Assembly (NCBI GenBank): GCA_018969405.1 | Contig: JAGWYK010000002.1 | Span: forward strand, 62,001 to 126,000 | Source: Acidobacteriota bacterium | Lineage (GTDB): Bacteria; Actinomycetota; Acidimicrobiia; Acidimicrobiales; Acidimicrobilacustridaceae | Length of the DNA: 64,000 bases | Direction: 5' to 3' | In this document: positions 30,685 to 38,679 of the stretch, piece by piece | Layout of the letters: the number at the start of each line of letters is the position of its first letter | Numbering within the stretch: the stretch's first letter is position 1 | Translations under genes and position numbers: made by a program | Notes under the pieces: model-generated | The model's database searches: none | What the model was told of the DNA's origin: nothing | The model's input: only the letters and a program-made list of their open reading frames with translations

Positions 30685-31761
30685 ATGGAACGCTTCGGAT
30701 TCGTCGGACTGCCCAATGCGGGGAAATCCTCGCTCTACAACGCCCTCTCCGGCGGCAGCGCCCTGGCGGCGCCCTATGCGTTCGCCACCAAGGACCCCAA
30801 CGTGGGTGTCGCCAAGGTCCCCGACCAGCGTCTCGAGCGTCTGGCGGCCATGAGCGGCAGTCGTTCGGTCATCCCCGCCAGCGTGCAGTTCGTCGACATC
30901 GGCGGGCTCGTCGAAGGGGCGAGCACCGGCGAGGGACTCGGCAACAAGTTCCTCGCCAACATCCGTGAGGCCGACGCCATCGTCTTCGTGCTGCGGGCCT
31001 TCGTCGACGACGACGTCCCCGGACCCTCCGATCCTCTCGAGCATCTGCGCATCGTCGAGACCGAACTGGCTCTGGCCGATCTCGAGACCGTCGAGAACCA
31101 GATCGACAAGCGCCGCAAGGCGGCCAAGTTCGATCGGGCCGTCGCCGATGAGGTCGCCGCCCTCGAGAAGGCGAACGCCGTGCTGGCCGAGGGGTCACCG
31201 ATCTATCGCAGTGCGCTCGATGAGGAGTCCCGGACCCTGCTGCGGCCGTACTTCCTGCTGACCAACAAGCCGGTGTTGGCCATCGTCAACGTGGCGGAGG
31301 ACGAACTCGATCGCATCGAGGAACGCACGGCCCCGGTCATCGCCGAGCTGGGGAGCTGTGGCGAGGTCATCGGGATGTGTGTGCAGCTCGAGGCCGAGGC
31401 GGCGCAGCTCGACGCCGACGAGCGGGCCGAGATGCTCGAGGGACTCGGGCTGGGTGAGGGCGCCCTGCCGCGCTTCCTGCACACCGCCTATCAGATGCTC
31501 GGACTGCGCACGTACTTCACCACCGGCGAGAAGGAGACCCGGGCCTGGACCTTCCGGGCCGGCTATCGGGCACCGCAGTGCGCCGGTGTGATCCACTCCG
31601 ACTTCGAACGCGGATTCATCCGGGCCGAGGTCATCCATTGGGATGACCTGCTCGAGGTGGGGTCCTGGTCCAAGGCCCGCGACGCCGGCATCCTGCGGGT
31701 CGAGGGCAAGGAGTACCAGCCCGTCGACGGCGATGTCATGGAGTTCCGTTTCAACGTCTGA
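30685..31761 (+). CDS. ychF: Redox-regulated ATPase YchF (OLA1 family)
   Basis: 358 aa. G1 loop G-L-P-N-A-G-K-S-S near residue 8, Walker B D-I-G-G-L-V-E-G-A, the altered specificity motif T-N-K-P (N-K-x-E type, preferring ATP) near 193, and the C-terminal TGS domain ending D-G-D-V-M-E-F-R-F-N-V. It is a ribosome-associated P-loop ATPase of stress response. Full length for the family. Confidence 0.96.
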   Translation: MERFGFVGLPNAGKSSLYNALSGGSALAAPYAFATKDPNVGVAKVPDQRLERLAAMSGSRSVIPASVQFVDIGGLVEGASTGEGLGNKFLANIREADAIVFVLRAFVDDDVPGPSDPLEHLRIVETELALADLETVENQIDKRRKAAKFDRAVADEVAALEKANAVLAEGSPIYRSALDEESRTLLRPYFLLTNKPVLAIVNVAEDELDRIEERTAPVIAELGSCGEVIGMCVQLEAEAAQLDADERAEMLEGLGLGEGALPRFLHTAYQMLGLRTYFTTGEKETRAWTFRAGYRAPQCAGVIHSDFERGFIRAEVIHWDDLLEVGSWSKARDAGILRVEGKEYQPVDGDVMEFRFNV

Positions 31762-31769
31762 TCCGCCCG

Positions 31770-31775
31770 TAGCAT
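31770..31775 (+). promoter_or_regulatory. Leaderless -10 (TAGCAT)
   Basis: TAGCAT is exactly 6 bases before ATG 31782. Confidence 0.55.
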
Positions 31776-31781
31776 CGGACC

Positions 31782-32138
31782 ATGAGCGAACCGTCCGCCA
31801 CCGACGCCTCGTCGGCCTGGTTGGTCGTGGGTGACACCGTGCTCGCCTCGCTCGAGGTGGCCGACACCGGGCGCGCCCGGGCCCGTGGGCTGCTCGGTCG
31901 CGACTCCCTCGACGGTGCGCTGCTGCTGCAGCCGGCCCGATCAGTGCACACCTTCGGCATGCGCTTCGCCATCGATGTGGCCTTCGTGACCGCGGAGCTC
32001 GATGTGCTCGACGTGGTGACGATGGCGCCCAACCGACTCGGTCGGCCGCGCTGGCGGGCCCGTGGCGTGATCGAGGCCCCCGCCGGAGCCTTCGCCCGCT
32101 GGGGTGTCGCCCCCGGTGGTCGGCTGGAGATCCGGTGA
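31782..32138 (+). CDS. DUF192 family protein
   Basis: 118 aa. The DUF192 pattern is clear: A-R-A-R-G-L-L-G-R-D, then S-V-H-T-F-G-M-R-F-A-I-D-V-A-F-V and a terminal A-P-A-G-A-F-A-R-W-G-V-A-P-G. Many relatives are exported, but this one has no signal peptide. It is coupled to rsmI by a GTGA overlap. Function is unknown. Confidence 0.88.
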   Translation: MSEPSATDASSAWLVVGDTVLASLEVADTGRARARGLLGRDSLDGALLLQPARSVHTFGMRFAIDVAFVTAELDVLDVVTMAPNRLGRPRWRARGVIEAPAGAFARWGVAPGGRLEIR

Positions 32139-32977
32139 GCCGCGGTCGACTGGTGCTGGTCGGCACCCCGATCGGCAATCTCGACGACCTCGCCCCCCGA
32201 GCCGTGGCGGCTCTGGCCGCCGCCGATGCCGTGGTCTGCGAGGACACCCGCCGCACCGGCCGGCTGCTGTCTCACATCGGCGTGCGGGCCCCGGTGCTGA
32301 TCGTGATGAACGATCACACCGAGTCCGAGGTCATCGCCGGGATCCTCGCCCGTCTCGGCCGCGGCGAGTGTGTCGCCGTGGTGAGCGACGCCGGCATGCC
32401 CGGGATCTCCGATCCGGGTGAACGACTCGTCGCCGCGGCCGTCGCCGCCGATCATGGGGTCGAGGTCGTCCCCGGTCCCTCGGCGGCCATCACCGCGCTG
32501 GTGGGCAGCGGCCTGCCCGCCGGCCGGTTCGTCTTCGAGGGATTCCTGCCCCGCCGGGGCTCCGGTCGCAGCGCGCGACTGCGTGAACTGGCCGGCGAGC
32601 GGCGCACTGCGGTGCTCTACGAGGCCCCGCATCGGATCGGGCGCACCCTCGCCGATCTGCTCGAGGTGTGCGGTCCCGATCGCGTGGTGGTCCTCGGGCG
32701 CGAGCTCACCAAGCTCCACGAGGAGTTCTGGCGGGGCACGCTCGCCGAGGCCCAGCAGCACTGGAGCGATCACGAGCCCCGCGGAGAGTTCGTCATCGTG
32801 CTCGACGGGGCTCCGCCCCCGGCGGAGATCGACGACGACCGCATCCTCGCCGCCCTCGTCGAGGCCCGAGCCCGGGGGGCGAGCACCCGCGACGCGGTCG
32901 ATGACGTCTCCGAGCATCTCGGAGTGGCCCGACGGCGGGTGTACGCCCTCGCCACCGGAGATGGCCGCGGCGCCTGA
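32135..32977 (+). CDS. rsmI: 16S rRNA (cytidine-1402-2'-O)-methyltransferase
   Basis: 280 aa. Tetrapyrrole-methylase fold with L-V-G-T-P-I-G-N-L at the start, C-E-D-T-R-R-T-G, S-D-A-G-M-P-G-I-S-D-P-G and Y-E-A-P-H-R. All are RsmI diagnostics. It methylates the ribose of C1402 in the decoding centre using SAM. The GTG start overlaps the DUF192 stop. Confidence 0.95.
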   Translation: MSRGRLVLVGTPIGNLDDLAPRAVAALAAADAVVCEDTRRTGRLLSHIGVRAPVLIVMNDHTESEVIAGILARLGRGECVAVVSDAGMPGISDPGERLVAAAVAADHGVEVVPGPSAAITALVGSGLPAGRFVFEGFLPRRGSGRSARLRELAGERRTAVLYEAPHRIGRTLADLLEVCGPDRVVVLGRELTKLHEEFWRGTLAEAQQHWSDHEPRGEFVIVLDGAPPPAEIDDDRILAALVEARARGASTRDAVDDVSEHLGVARRRVYALATGDGRGA

Positions 32978-32982
32978 CGCGC

Positions 32983-32988
32983 TAGGTT
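32983..32988 (+). promoter_or_regulatory. -10 (TAGGTT) with a short leader for the cupredoxin gene
   Basis: TAGGTT lies about 40 bases before GTG 33029. The leader ends with an AGGGGGATCC Shine-Dalgarno, so this promoter is not leaderless. Confidence 0.45.
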
Positions 32989-33028
32989 CAACAGGTCATC
33001 ACCGGGGGATCGGTCGACAGGGGGATCC

Positions 33029-33421
33029 GTGCGTCGTCGGACAGTGCTGCTCATGCTCGTACCGCTGCTGCTGGTGGCGCTGGCCTGCTCGGGCTCGCAG
33101 TCGGGTTCGTCGGCCAGCACCTCGTCGACCCAGCCCGCCCAGTCGGGCACGGTGGCGGTCAGCGTGGTGGACAACAACTTCCGTCCGCAGGACGTCACCG
33201 TCACGGTGGGCTCGACGGTGATCTGGACCAACGAGGGGCGGGCCGACCACAACATCGTGGCGTTCGGGGCCACCCCGTTCCATGTCGACACCGCCTCGTT
33301 CGGACCCGGCGCGACCTACTCGTGGACCGCCACCGAGCCCGGCACCTATCGCTACTACTGCTCGATCCATGGCGCTCCGACCGCCGCCATGTACGGTTCG
33401 GTGACCGTGGTGGGGCGTTGA
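33029..33421 (+). CDS. Cupredoxin-domain lipoprotein
   Basis: 130 aa. Signal with lipobox V-A-L-A-C-S (Cys about 20), a Ser/Thr linker, then a blue-copper fold. The type 1 ligands are visible: His in A-D-H-N-I, then C-S-I-H-G and Met in A-A-M-Y-G (H...C-x2-H-x5-M). It is an extracellular one-electron carrier or copper-binding protein. It is first of three exported-protein genes on this strand. Confidence 0.88.
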   Translation: MRRRTVLLMLVPLLLVALACSGSQSGSSASTSSTQPAQSGTVAVSVVDNNFRPQDVTVTVGSTVIWTNEGRADHNIVAFGATPFHVDTASFGPGATYSWTATEPGTYRYYCSIHGAPTAAMYGSVTVVGR

Positions 33422-33455
33422 GCGCCCGCAACCGCATCCTCAGGGGGAATCCATC

Positions 33456-34829
33456 ATGACCACACGCTCTCGCACCGCGCTCGTGGGCGCGCTGCTCGCC
33501 ATCGCCATGATCATGGCGTCCTGCTCCTCAGGGTCGTCCTCGTCGGCACCGGCCGAACCGGGCACGAAGGCCTCGGGTCGCACCATCGCCGTGCCCGCCG
33601 ATCAGCCCACCATCCAGGGTGCCGTCGATGCCGCCCAGCCCGGTGATCTCATCCTCGTCTCGCCGGGGATCTACAACGAGGCCGTCAACATCACCACTGC
33701 GGGGCTCACCCTGCGCGGCACCGACCGCAACGCCGTGATCCTCGACGGCGAGTTCAAGCTGGAGAACGGGGTCAGGGTGCTCGGGGCGAACAACGTCACC
33801 GTGCAGAACATGACGGCGCGCAACTACACGAACAACGCGTTCTTCTGGACCGGTGTGAAGGGGTACCACGGCTCGTACCTCACCAGCTATCGCACGGGGA
33901 ACTATGGCATCTACGCCTTCGACTCGGTCGACGGACAGTTCGACCACTCCTACGCCTCCGGCAGTCCCGACGCCGGCTTCTACATCGGCGAATGCTTCCC
34001 CTGCAACGCCGCCATCCTCGACTCCATCTCCGAGTACAACGGACTCGGCTACTCGGGCACCAACGCCGGCGGCAACCTCGTGATCGCCCGCAGCGAGTTC
34101 CGGTTCAACCGGGCCGGCATCGTCCCCAACAGTGGCAGCTACGAGCTCTGCTACCCCGAACGCGAGACGACGCTGGTGGGCAACCTCGTCCATGACAACA
34201 GCCAGCCCGAGACGCCGGCCATCGATGTGGCCAAGCTGGCGATGGGCAACGGCATCCTCACCGCCGGCGGGCACAACAACCTCATCATCCGCAACCGGGT
34301 CTGGAACCACGAGCGCGTCGGTATCGGTCTCGTGCCGTTCCCCGAGGACGGTCCCAAGGACGTCGTGCCCACCGGCGATGCGCTCACCATGCCCTGCAGC
34401 GAGGCGCGCAACCTCCCGCTGCCGGCCAAGGACGCCCTTCCCGGCACCCTGCTGTGGGACTCCATCGGCAATCGGGTGGAGGGCAACTCGGTGAGCGACT
34501 CCGGTCTGGCCGATCTCGCCTTCGGCACCCTCACCGGCTCCGAGGATCCGCTGGGCAACTGCTTCAGCGGCAACACCTTCACCTCCTCGGCCCCCGCCGC
34601 CATCGAGACGACCATGGCCTGTTCGGGACCCTCGGGGGCCTGGACCGACACGCTGGATCTCGTGGCCCTCATCGCCTCGGAGCGGCCGCCCTCGGGTGAC
34701 TACAAGGTGCAGCCGGTGCCGTCGCCCCAGCCGAACATGCCCGATGCCACCACGGCACCGGGTCAGCCGGCGGTGGACCTGCCGGAGAGGATCGACATCG
34801 CGTCGATCCCACTGCCCGCCCGACCGTGA
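33456..34829 (+). CDS. Right-handed parallel beta-helix lipoprotein
   Basis: 457 aa. Lipobox M-A-S-C-S (Cys about 24), then I-A-V-P-A-D-Q-P-T-I-Q-G-A-V-D-A-A-Q-P-G-D, the usual opening of pectate-lyase-like/NosD-like beta helices. Asn-rich turns repeat along N-N-V-T-V-Q-N-M, S-E-Y-N-G-L-G, and H-N-N-L-I-I-R-N-R. Several Cys pairs are present. It may bind or cleave a polysaccharide. A strong AGGGGG precedes the ATG; its end overlaps the next gene (GTGA). Confidence 0.85.
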   Translation: MTTRSRTALVGALLAIAMIMASCSSGSSSSAPAEPGTKASGRTIAVPADQPTIQGAVDAAQPGDLILVSPGIYNEAVNITTAGLTLRGTDRNAVILDGEFKLENGVRVLGANNVTVQNMTARNYTNNAFFWTGVKGYHGSYLTSYRTGNYGIYAFDSVDGQFDHSYASGSPDAGFYIGECFPCNAAILDSISEYNGLGYSGTNAGGNLVIARSEFRFNRAGIVPNSGSYELCYPERETTLVGNLVHDNSQPETPAIDVAKLAMGNGILTAGGHNNLIIRNRVWNHERVGIGLVPFPEDGPKDVVPTGDALTMPCSEARNLPLPAKDALPGTLLWDSIGNRVEGNSVSDSGLADLAFGTLTGSEDPLGNCFSGNTFTSSAPAAIETTMACSGPSGAWTDTLDLVALIASERPPSGDYKVQPVPSPQPNMPDATTAPGQPAVDLPERIDIASIPLPARP

Positions 34830-35773
34830 CGGCGGCCGGACCCGTCGCCGAGGTCTCGACCCGTCGCCATCTGGGGGTCCTCGCCCAGGCGCTGCTGATC
34901 CTCGTCGGTCTCGCCATCATCGGTGCGGCCGTGGTGGTCGGACGGACGGCTCGCGCCGAGGCGATGCCGAGCGGCTTCCAGCGCATCGTGCAGGGGACGG
35001 TGCCGCAGTTCGTCGTGCGCTGCGCCTACAGCCACTCCTCGACCGACGATCCGATCGTGTACCCGGGTGACCCCGGCGCGTCGCATCGTCATGACTTCTT
35101 CGGCAATCGCGCCACCGCCGCCGCGTCGACCGCGGACGCGCTCCTCGGGACCGACACCTCCTGCCAGCAGGCGCTCGACACCGCCGCCTACTGGGCCCCC
35201 ACCCTGTTCGATCACGGTGCTCCCGTGGTGCCCCAGGGGGCCGACGTGTACTACCGGCCCGGGCCGGGGATCGATCCCGCCTCGGTGCGGCCCTATCCGC
35301 ACGGACTGATGATGATCGCCGGTGACGCCATGGCCATGGCACCGCAGTCCACCCAGTTCGTCGGCTGGGCGTGCGGGTCCGGTGGCGATCCGCAGGCCGA
35401 GGCGCCGATCTGTCCGCCCGACGCGCCGCTGCGCCTGAAGGTGGTCTTCCCCGACTGCTGGAACGGTCGCGAGCTCGACAGCACCGATCATCGTTCGCAT
35501 ATGGCGTACTCCCGCGGCGGACGTTGCCCGGCCGACCATCCGACACCGGTGCCGCAGCTGCAGCTCACGGTGCGCTACCCGGTGCATGGGGAGGGTCACG
35601 AGCTGAACCTCGCGCCCGGTTCGATGTACGGCGGCCACGCTGATTTCATCAACGCCTGGGATGAGGCGGAACTGGCCGGTCAGGTGCGCCTGTGTCTCAA
35701 CCGTGCGCTGGTCTGCGGCGTCATCTCCAACAAGGCCGAGGACGTCGACCGCCCGCTGCCGACCCGCGCCTGA
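34826..35773 (+). CDS. DUF1996 secreted/membrane-anchored protein
   Basis: 315 aa. An N-terminal membrane helix (about 20-42) precedes a DUF1996 domain. This domain is best known from fungi and actinomycetes: C-A-Y-S-H-S-S-T-D-D-P-I-V, P-G-A-S-H-R-H-D-F-F-G-N, C-W-N-G-R-E-L-D-S, and G-G-H-A-D-F-I-N-A-W. Many conserved His/Asp/Cys suggest a metal or carbohydrate enzyme, but no activity is established. It is coupled to the beta-helix gene by GTGA. Confidence 0.86.
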   Translation: MTAAGPVAEVSTRRHLGVLAQALLILVGLAIIGAAVVVGRTARAEAMPSGFQRIVQGTVPQFVVRCAYSHSSTDDPIVYPGDPGASHRHDFFGNRATAAASTADALLGTDTSCQQALDTAAYWAPTLFDHGAPVVPQGADVYYRPGPGIDPASVRPYPHGLMMIAGDAMAMAPQSTQFVGWACGSGGDPQAEAPICPPDAPLRLKVVFPDCWNGRELDSTDHRSHMAYSRGGRCPADHPTPVPQLQLTVRYPVHGEGHELNLAPGSMYGGHADFINAWDEAELAGQVRLCLNRALVCGVISNKAEDVDRPLPTRA

Positions 35774-35795
35774 GCCGGGGAGAGCCGCGACGGAC

Positions 35796-36830
35796 TCAGC
35801 TGAACGCGGGGATGACCTCGCGGCCGAACAGGCGGATCATCGCGGCGATGTCGTCGAAGTCGCCGAGCGAGGCCTGTCCGCTGTCGGCCGGAAGACCGGC
35901 GCCGAACGCGGCGTGCACATGGGTGCACCCGGTGGACCGCTCATAGGCGCGGATCTGGCCGATGACGCGTTCGGGCGAACCCCACAGCAGACGGTCGGCG
36001 GCGATGTCCTCGGCGGTGATCGGTTCACCGGCGTCGAGGCGGGCGAACAGCTCGAGCTCCTCGGCCTCCTCGGCCGACTCGCGCCAGTGCGCCATCAGGC
36101 CGTCGACGTAGGCGGGGAGCACCTCGGTGCGCACCTGCTCGTCATCGGATCCGACCCAGGCGTAGCGTCGCAGGATCCAGTCGGCGGGTCGGCCGAGCGC
36201 CGCGCAGGCCGGTCGGTAGATGTCGAGGCAGCGCAGACCGGCCGCCAGCGACTGCACCGGACCCCAGATCCAGCTGTCACCGAGTCGGGCGGCACGATCG
36301 ACCGCGGTCGGAGCCACCCCGGCCACCCACAGCGGGGGATGGGGCTGCTGCACGGGCCGGGGATGCACGGTGAGCTCGGGGAACGACCAGAACCGACCGT
36401 CGAAGGAGGTCTGTTCCTGCTCCCACACCAGACGCAGGATGGTGAGCGCCTCCTCCATGCGTGCTCCGCGCTCGGTGAACCGCGAGCCCTGCACCTGGTA
36501 CTCCAGGGGCCACCAACCCATGCCCACGCCGAGCGAGATCCGACCCCCGGAGAGCTGATCGATGGTGGCCACCTGCTCGGCGACCCGGACCGGGTTGTGG
36601 ATGGGCAGTTGGAAGATCCCGGTGCCGACGCGGATGGTGGAGGTGCGGGCGGCCACGGCGGCGAGGAACGTGAGTGGATCACTCATGTTGCCGGGCATGA
36701 AGTGGTGGTGGCCGATGGTGACCGTGTCGAACCCGGCCTCCTCGGCGATGACGGCGAGATCGAAGGTCTCCCGGTAGGGATCAGGAACGTGCAGGTCCTT
36801 GAGCAGCGGCAGCGACAGCGAGAACCTCAT
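35796..36830 (-). CDS. LLM-class flavin-dependent oxidoreductase
   Basis: 344 aa TIM barrel. G-F-D-T-V-T-I-G-H-H-H, R-V-G-T-G-I-F-Q-L-P-I-H-N-P-V-R-V-A-E-Q, and G-R-I-S-L-G-V-G-M-G-W-W-P-L-E-Y are typical of the luciferase-like family using FMN or F420. Third gene of the enoyl-CoA hydratase/SDR operon (TGATG-type overlap with the SDR), so an acyl-CoA or ring substrate is plausible. Confidence 0.87.
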   Translation of the reverse strand: MRFSLSLPLLKDLHVPDPYRETFDLAVIAEEAGFDTVTIGHHHFMPGNMSDPLTFLAAVAARTSTIRVGTGIFQLPIHNPVRVAEQVATIDQLSGGRISLGVGMGWWPLEYQVQGSRFTERGARMEEALTILRLVWEQEQTSFDGRFWSFPELTVHPRPVQQPHPPLWVAGVAPTAVDRAARLGDSWIWGPVQSLAAGLRCLDIYRPACAALGRPADWILRRYAWVGSDDEQVRTEVLPAYVDGLMAHWRESAEEAEELELFARLDAGEPITAEDIAADRLLWGSPERVIGQIRAYERSTGCTHVHAAFGAGLPADSGQASLGDFDDIAAMIRLFGREVIPAFS

Positions 36831-37738
36831 GGCTCGAAGGGTCCCCGGCCCATCTGGTCGCGCACGGTGACGACGGGCGGGTTGGTGAGGGAGCGGCGCT
36901 GCCAGTTGGCCCCGTCGACCACGAGGGTGTGCCCGCTGATGAAGCGGGCGTAGGGGGAGGCGAGGAAGGTGGCGGCCCAGCCCAGCTCGCGCGGTCGGCC
37001 GACGCGCAGCGCCGGTTGGCAGCTGTCCTTGTCCTCGGTGCGGGCGAGGTTCCCCTGGATGTCGGCGGTCATGTCCTCATGGGGGAACAGACCCGGGACG
37101 AGCCCGTTCACCTGGATCCCGTAGGGCCCCCATTCCACGGCGAGGGTCTCGACCATGTTCTTCACGCCGGCCTTGGCCGCGGCCGAGTGGGCGAACCCGG
37201 GGCCGCCGGTCCAGGCGTAGGAGGCACCGACGTTGATGATCGAACCGGGCGTGCCGGCGGCGAGATGGCGGCGGGCGAACTCCCGGGCGCAGAAGTAGGT
37301 GCCGTTGAGCGTGATGTCCACCACGGTGCGCCACGCGTTGGGACTCATGTCCTCGGCGGGCACCGGGAAGTTGGCCGCCGCGTTGTTGACCAGCACGGCG
37401 GGGAGACCGAAGCGGGCCTCGGCGGCGTCGAAGGCGGCGGCGATCTGCTCGGGTTCACGGATGTCGCAGGTCACGGTGAGCACCGGTGCGTCGAGCGCGG
37501 CCATGGCCGCCTCGGCGGCGGCCAGATGCTCGGGCCTGCGACTGGCCACCACGATCGAGGCACCGAGTCGGGCGAACTCGGTGGCGATGGCCCGGCCCAG
37601 GCCGGTGCCGCCACCGGTGATGACCACTGCGGTGCCCTCGTAGGTGCCGGCGGGCAGGGCCATCGCCCCGAGGGCGGGGGCGTCGGGCAGGCCGGCGGTT
37701 CCGTCGGTCGCTCCGGCAGCGGGATCGGTCGTGGTCAT
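36827..37738 (-). CDS. SDR related to 2,4-dienoyl-CoA reductase (DECR)
   Basis: 303 aa. T-G-G-G-T-G-L-G binds NADP(H). N-N-A-A-A-N-F, S-P-N-A-W-R-T-V-V-D-I-T-L-N-G-T, and S-Y-A-W-T-G-G-P-G-F-A-H-S-A-A-A-K-A-G follow mitochondrial DECR residue for residue in the active site (Tyr, Ser, Lys) rather than classical Tyr-x3-Lys. It would reduce 2,4-dienoyl-CoA during unsaturated fatty acid oxidation. It lies between an enoyl-CoA hydratase and an LLM oxidoreductase, with 1 base or overlap on each side. Confidence 0.86.
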   Translation of the reverse strand: MTTTDPAAGATDGTAGLPDAPALGAMALPAGTYEGTAVVITGGGTGLGRAIATEFARLGASIVVASRRPEHLAAAEAAMAALDAPVLTVTCDIREPEQIAAAFDAAEARFGLPAVLVNNAAANFPVPAEDMSPNAWRTVVDITLNGTYFCAREFARRHLAAGTPGSIINVGASYAWTGGPGFAHSAAAKAGVKNMVETLAVEWGPYGIQVNGLVPGLFPHEDMTADIQGNLARTEDKDSCQPALRVGRPRELGWAATFLASPYARFISGHTLVVDGANWQRRSLTNPPVVTVRDQMGRGPFEP

Positions 37739-37739
37739 G

Positions 37740-38519
37740 TCAGCTCCCCCGGTAGTGCGCCGGGCGGCCCTCGGCCCGGGCGGCCCGGAACTCGGCGAGA
37801 TCCTCGGACTTGTTGATGAAGGTCTGGTAGATCAGCTCGTCGGCCATCGAGGATCGGACGGCGGCATCGGCGAGGTGGGAGATGACCCGCCGGGCCATCT
37901 TGATCGTGACCGCCGGAGCGGCGGCGATGCGCTCGGCCATCTCGCGGGCTGTGGTGTCGAGCTCGGCGCGGGGGACCACACGCGACACCACCCCGTGGGC
38001 GAGCGCCTCCGATGCGTCGAGGACACGGCCGGTGAGCACCATGTCGCTCACGAGACCATGGCCGCTCATCTGGAACAGGCGTCCCACACCACCGGTGTCG
38101 GGGATGACCCCATGGCTCGTCTCGGGCAGCATGAAGCGGGCGTCGTCGGAGGCGATGCGGATGTCGCACAGCAGCGCTCGTTGGAAGGATCCGCCGATGG
38201 CCCATCCCTGGATGGGCACGATGACCGGGATGTCGAGGTCGAGGATCTGGAGGATCCCGGTGTGGCCGCGGCTCATGAGCTCGTGATGGGTCATGTCCAC
38301 CTGGTGACCGCCGAGGGCGGCGACGTCGCGCCCGCTCGACCAGGAGTGACCCTCGCCCCGCCAGATCACGCAGCGCAGATCCTGCCGGGACCGGATCTCG
38401 CCGAGGATCTCGAACAGCTGCGCATCCATCGTGTCATCGAAGGCGTTGCGCTTGTCCGGGTTGTCGTTGGTGATGACGGCGATGGTGCCGTCGTACTCCA
38501 CTGTCACCTGCCCGCTCAT
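37740..38519 (-). CDS. Enoyl-CoA hydratase/isomerase family protein
   Basis: 259 aa crotonase fold: N-P-D-K-R-N-A-F-D early, G-H-S-W-S-S-G-R-D-V-A-A-L-G at the oxyanion loop, W-A-I-G-G-S-F-Q-R-A-L-L-C-D-I-R-I-A, and E-T-S-H-G-V-I-P-D-T-G-G. It hydrates or isomerises an enoyl-CoA. First gene of the three-gene operon. The start site is tandemly duplicated (17 bp), giving a second out-of-frame ATG at 38536 with a 6-residue leader whose stop overlaps this ATG. Confidence 0.88.
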   Translation of the reverse strand: MSGQVTVEYDGTIAVITNDNPDKRNAFDDTMDAQLFEILGEIRSRQDLRCVIWRGEGHSWSSGRDVAALGGHQVDMTHHELMSRGHTGILQILDLDIPVIVPIQGWAIGGSFQRALLCDIRIASDDARFMLPETSHGVIPDTGGVGRLFQMSGHGLVSDMVLTGRVLDASEALAHGVVSRVVPRAELDTTAREMAERIAAAPAVTIKMARRVISHLADAAVRSSMADELIYQTFINKSEDLAEFRAARAEGRPAHYRGS

Positions 38520-38536
38520 GTCACCTGCCCGCTCAT
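38503..38536 (-). repeat. 17-bp tandem duplication of a start site; leader ORF
   Basis: ATGAGCGGGCAGGTGAC occurs twice head to tail on the minus strand. The outer ATG (38536) has GAGGGGG 4 bases before it and encodes M-S-G-Q-V-T followed by TGA inside the inner ATGA. The inner ATG is preceded by AGGTGA from the first copy. Confidence 0.85.
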
Positions 38537-38679
38537 GATCCCCCTCGTGGTGCCCTCCGTGGACCGCAGCAGTCTTGCCGACCCGCCCGAGGCGGGCGAA
38601 TGGCGGCGGTGCCCGCTCGGGTGTGGTACCCAGTGGCCCGGGTCCGGTCCGGTGCCGGGCGGGGGACGAGGGAGTGGAC

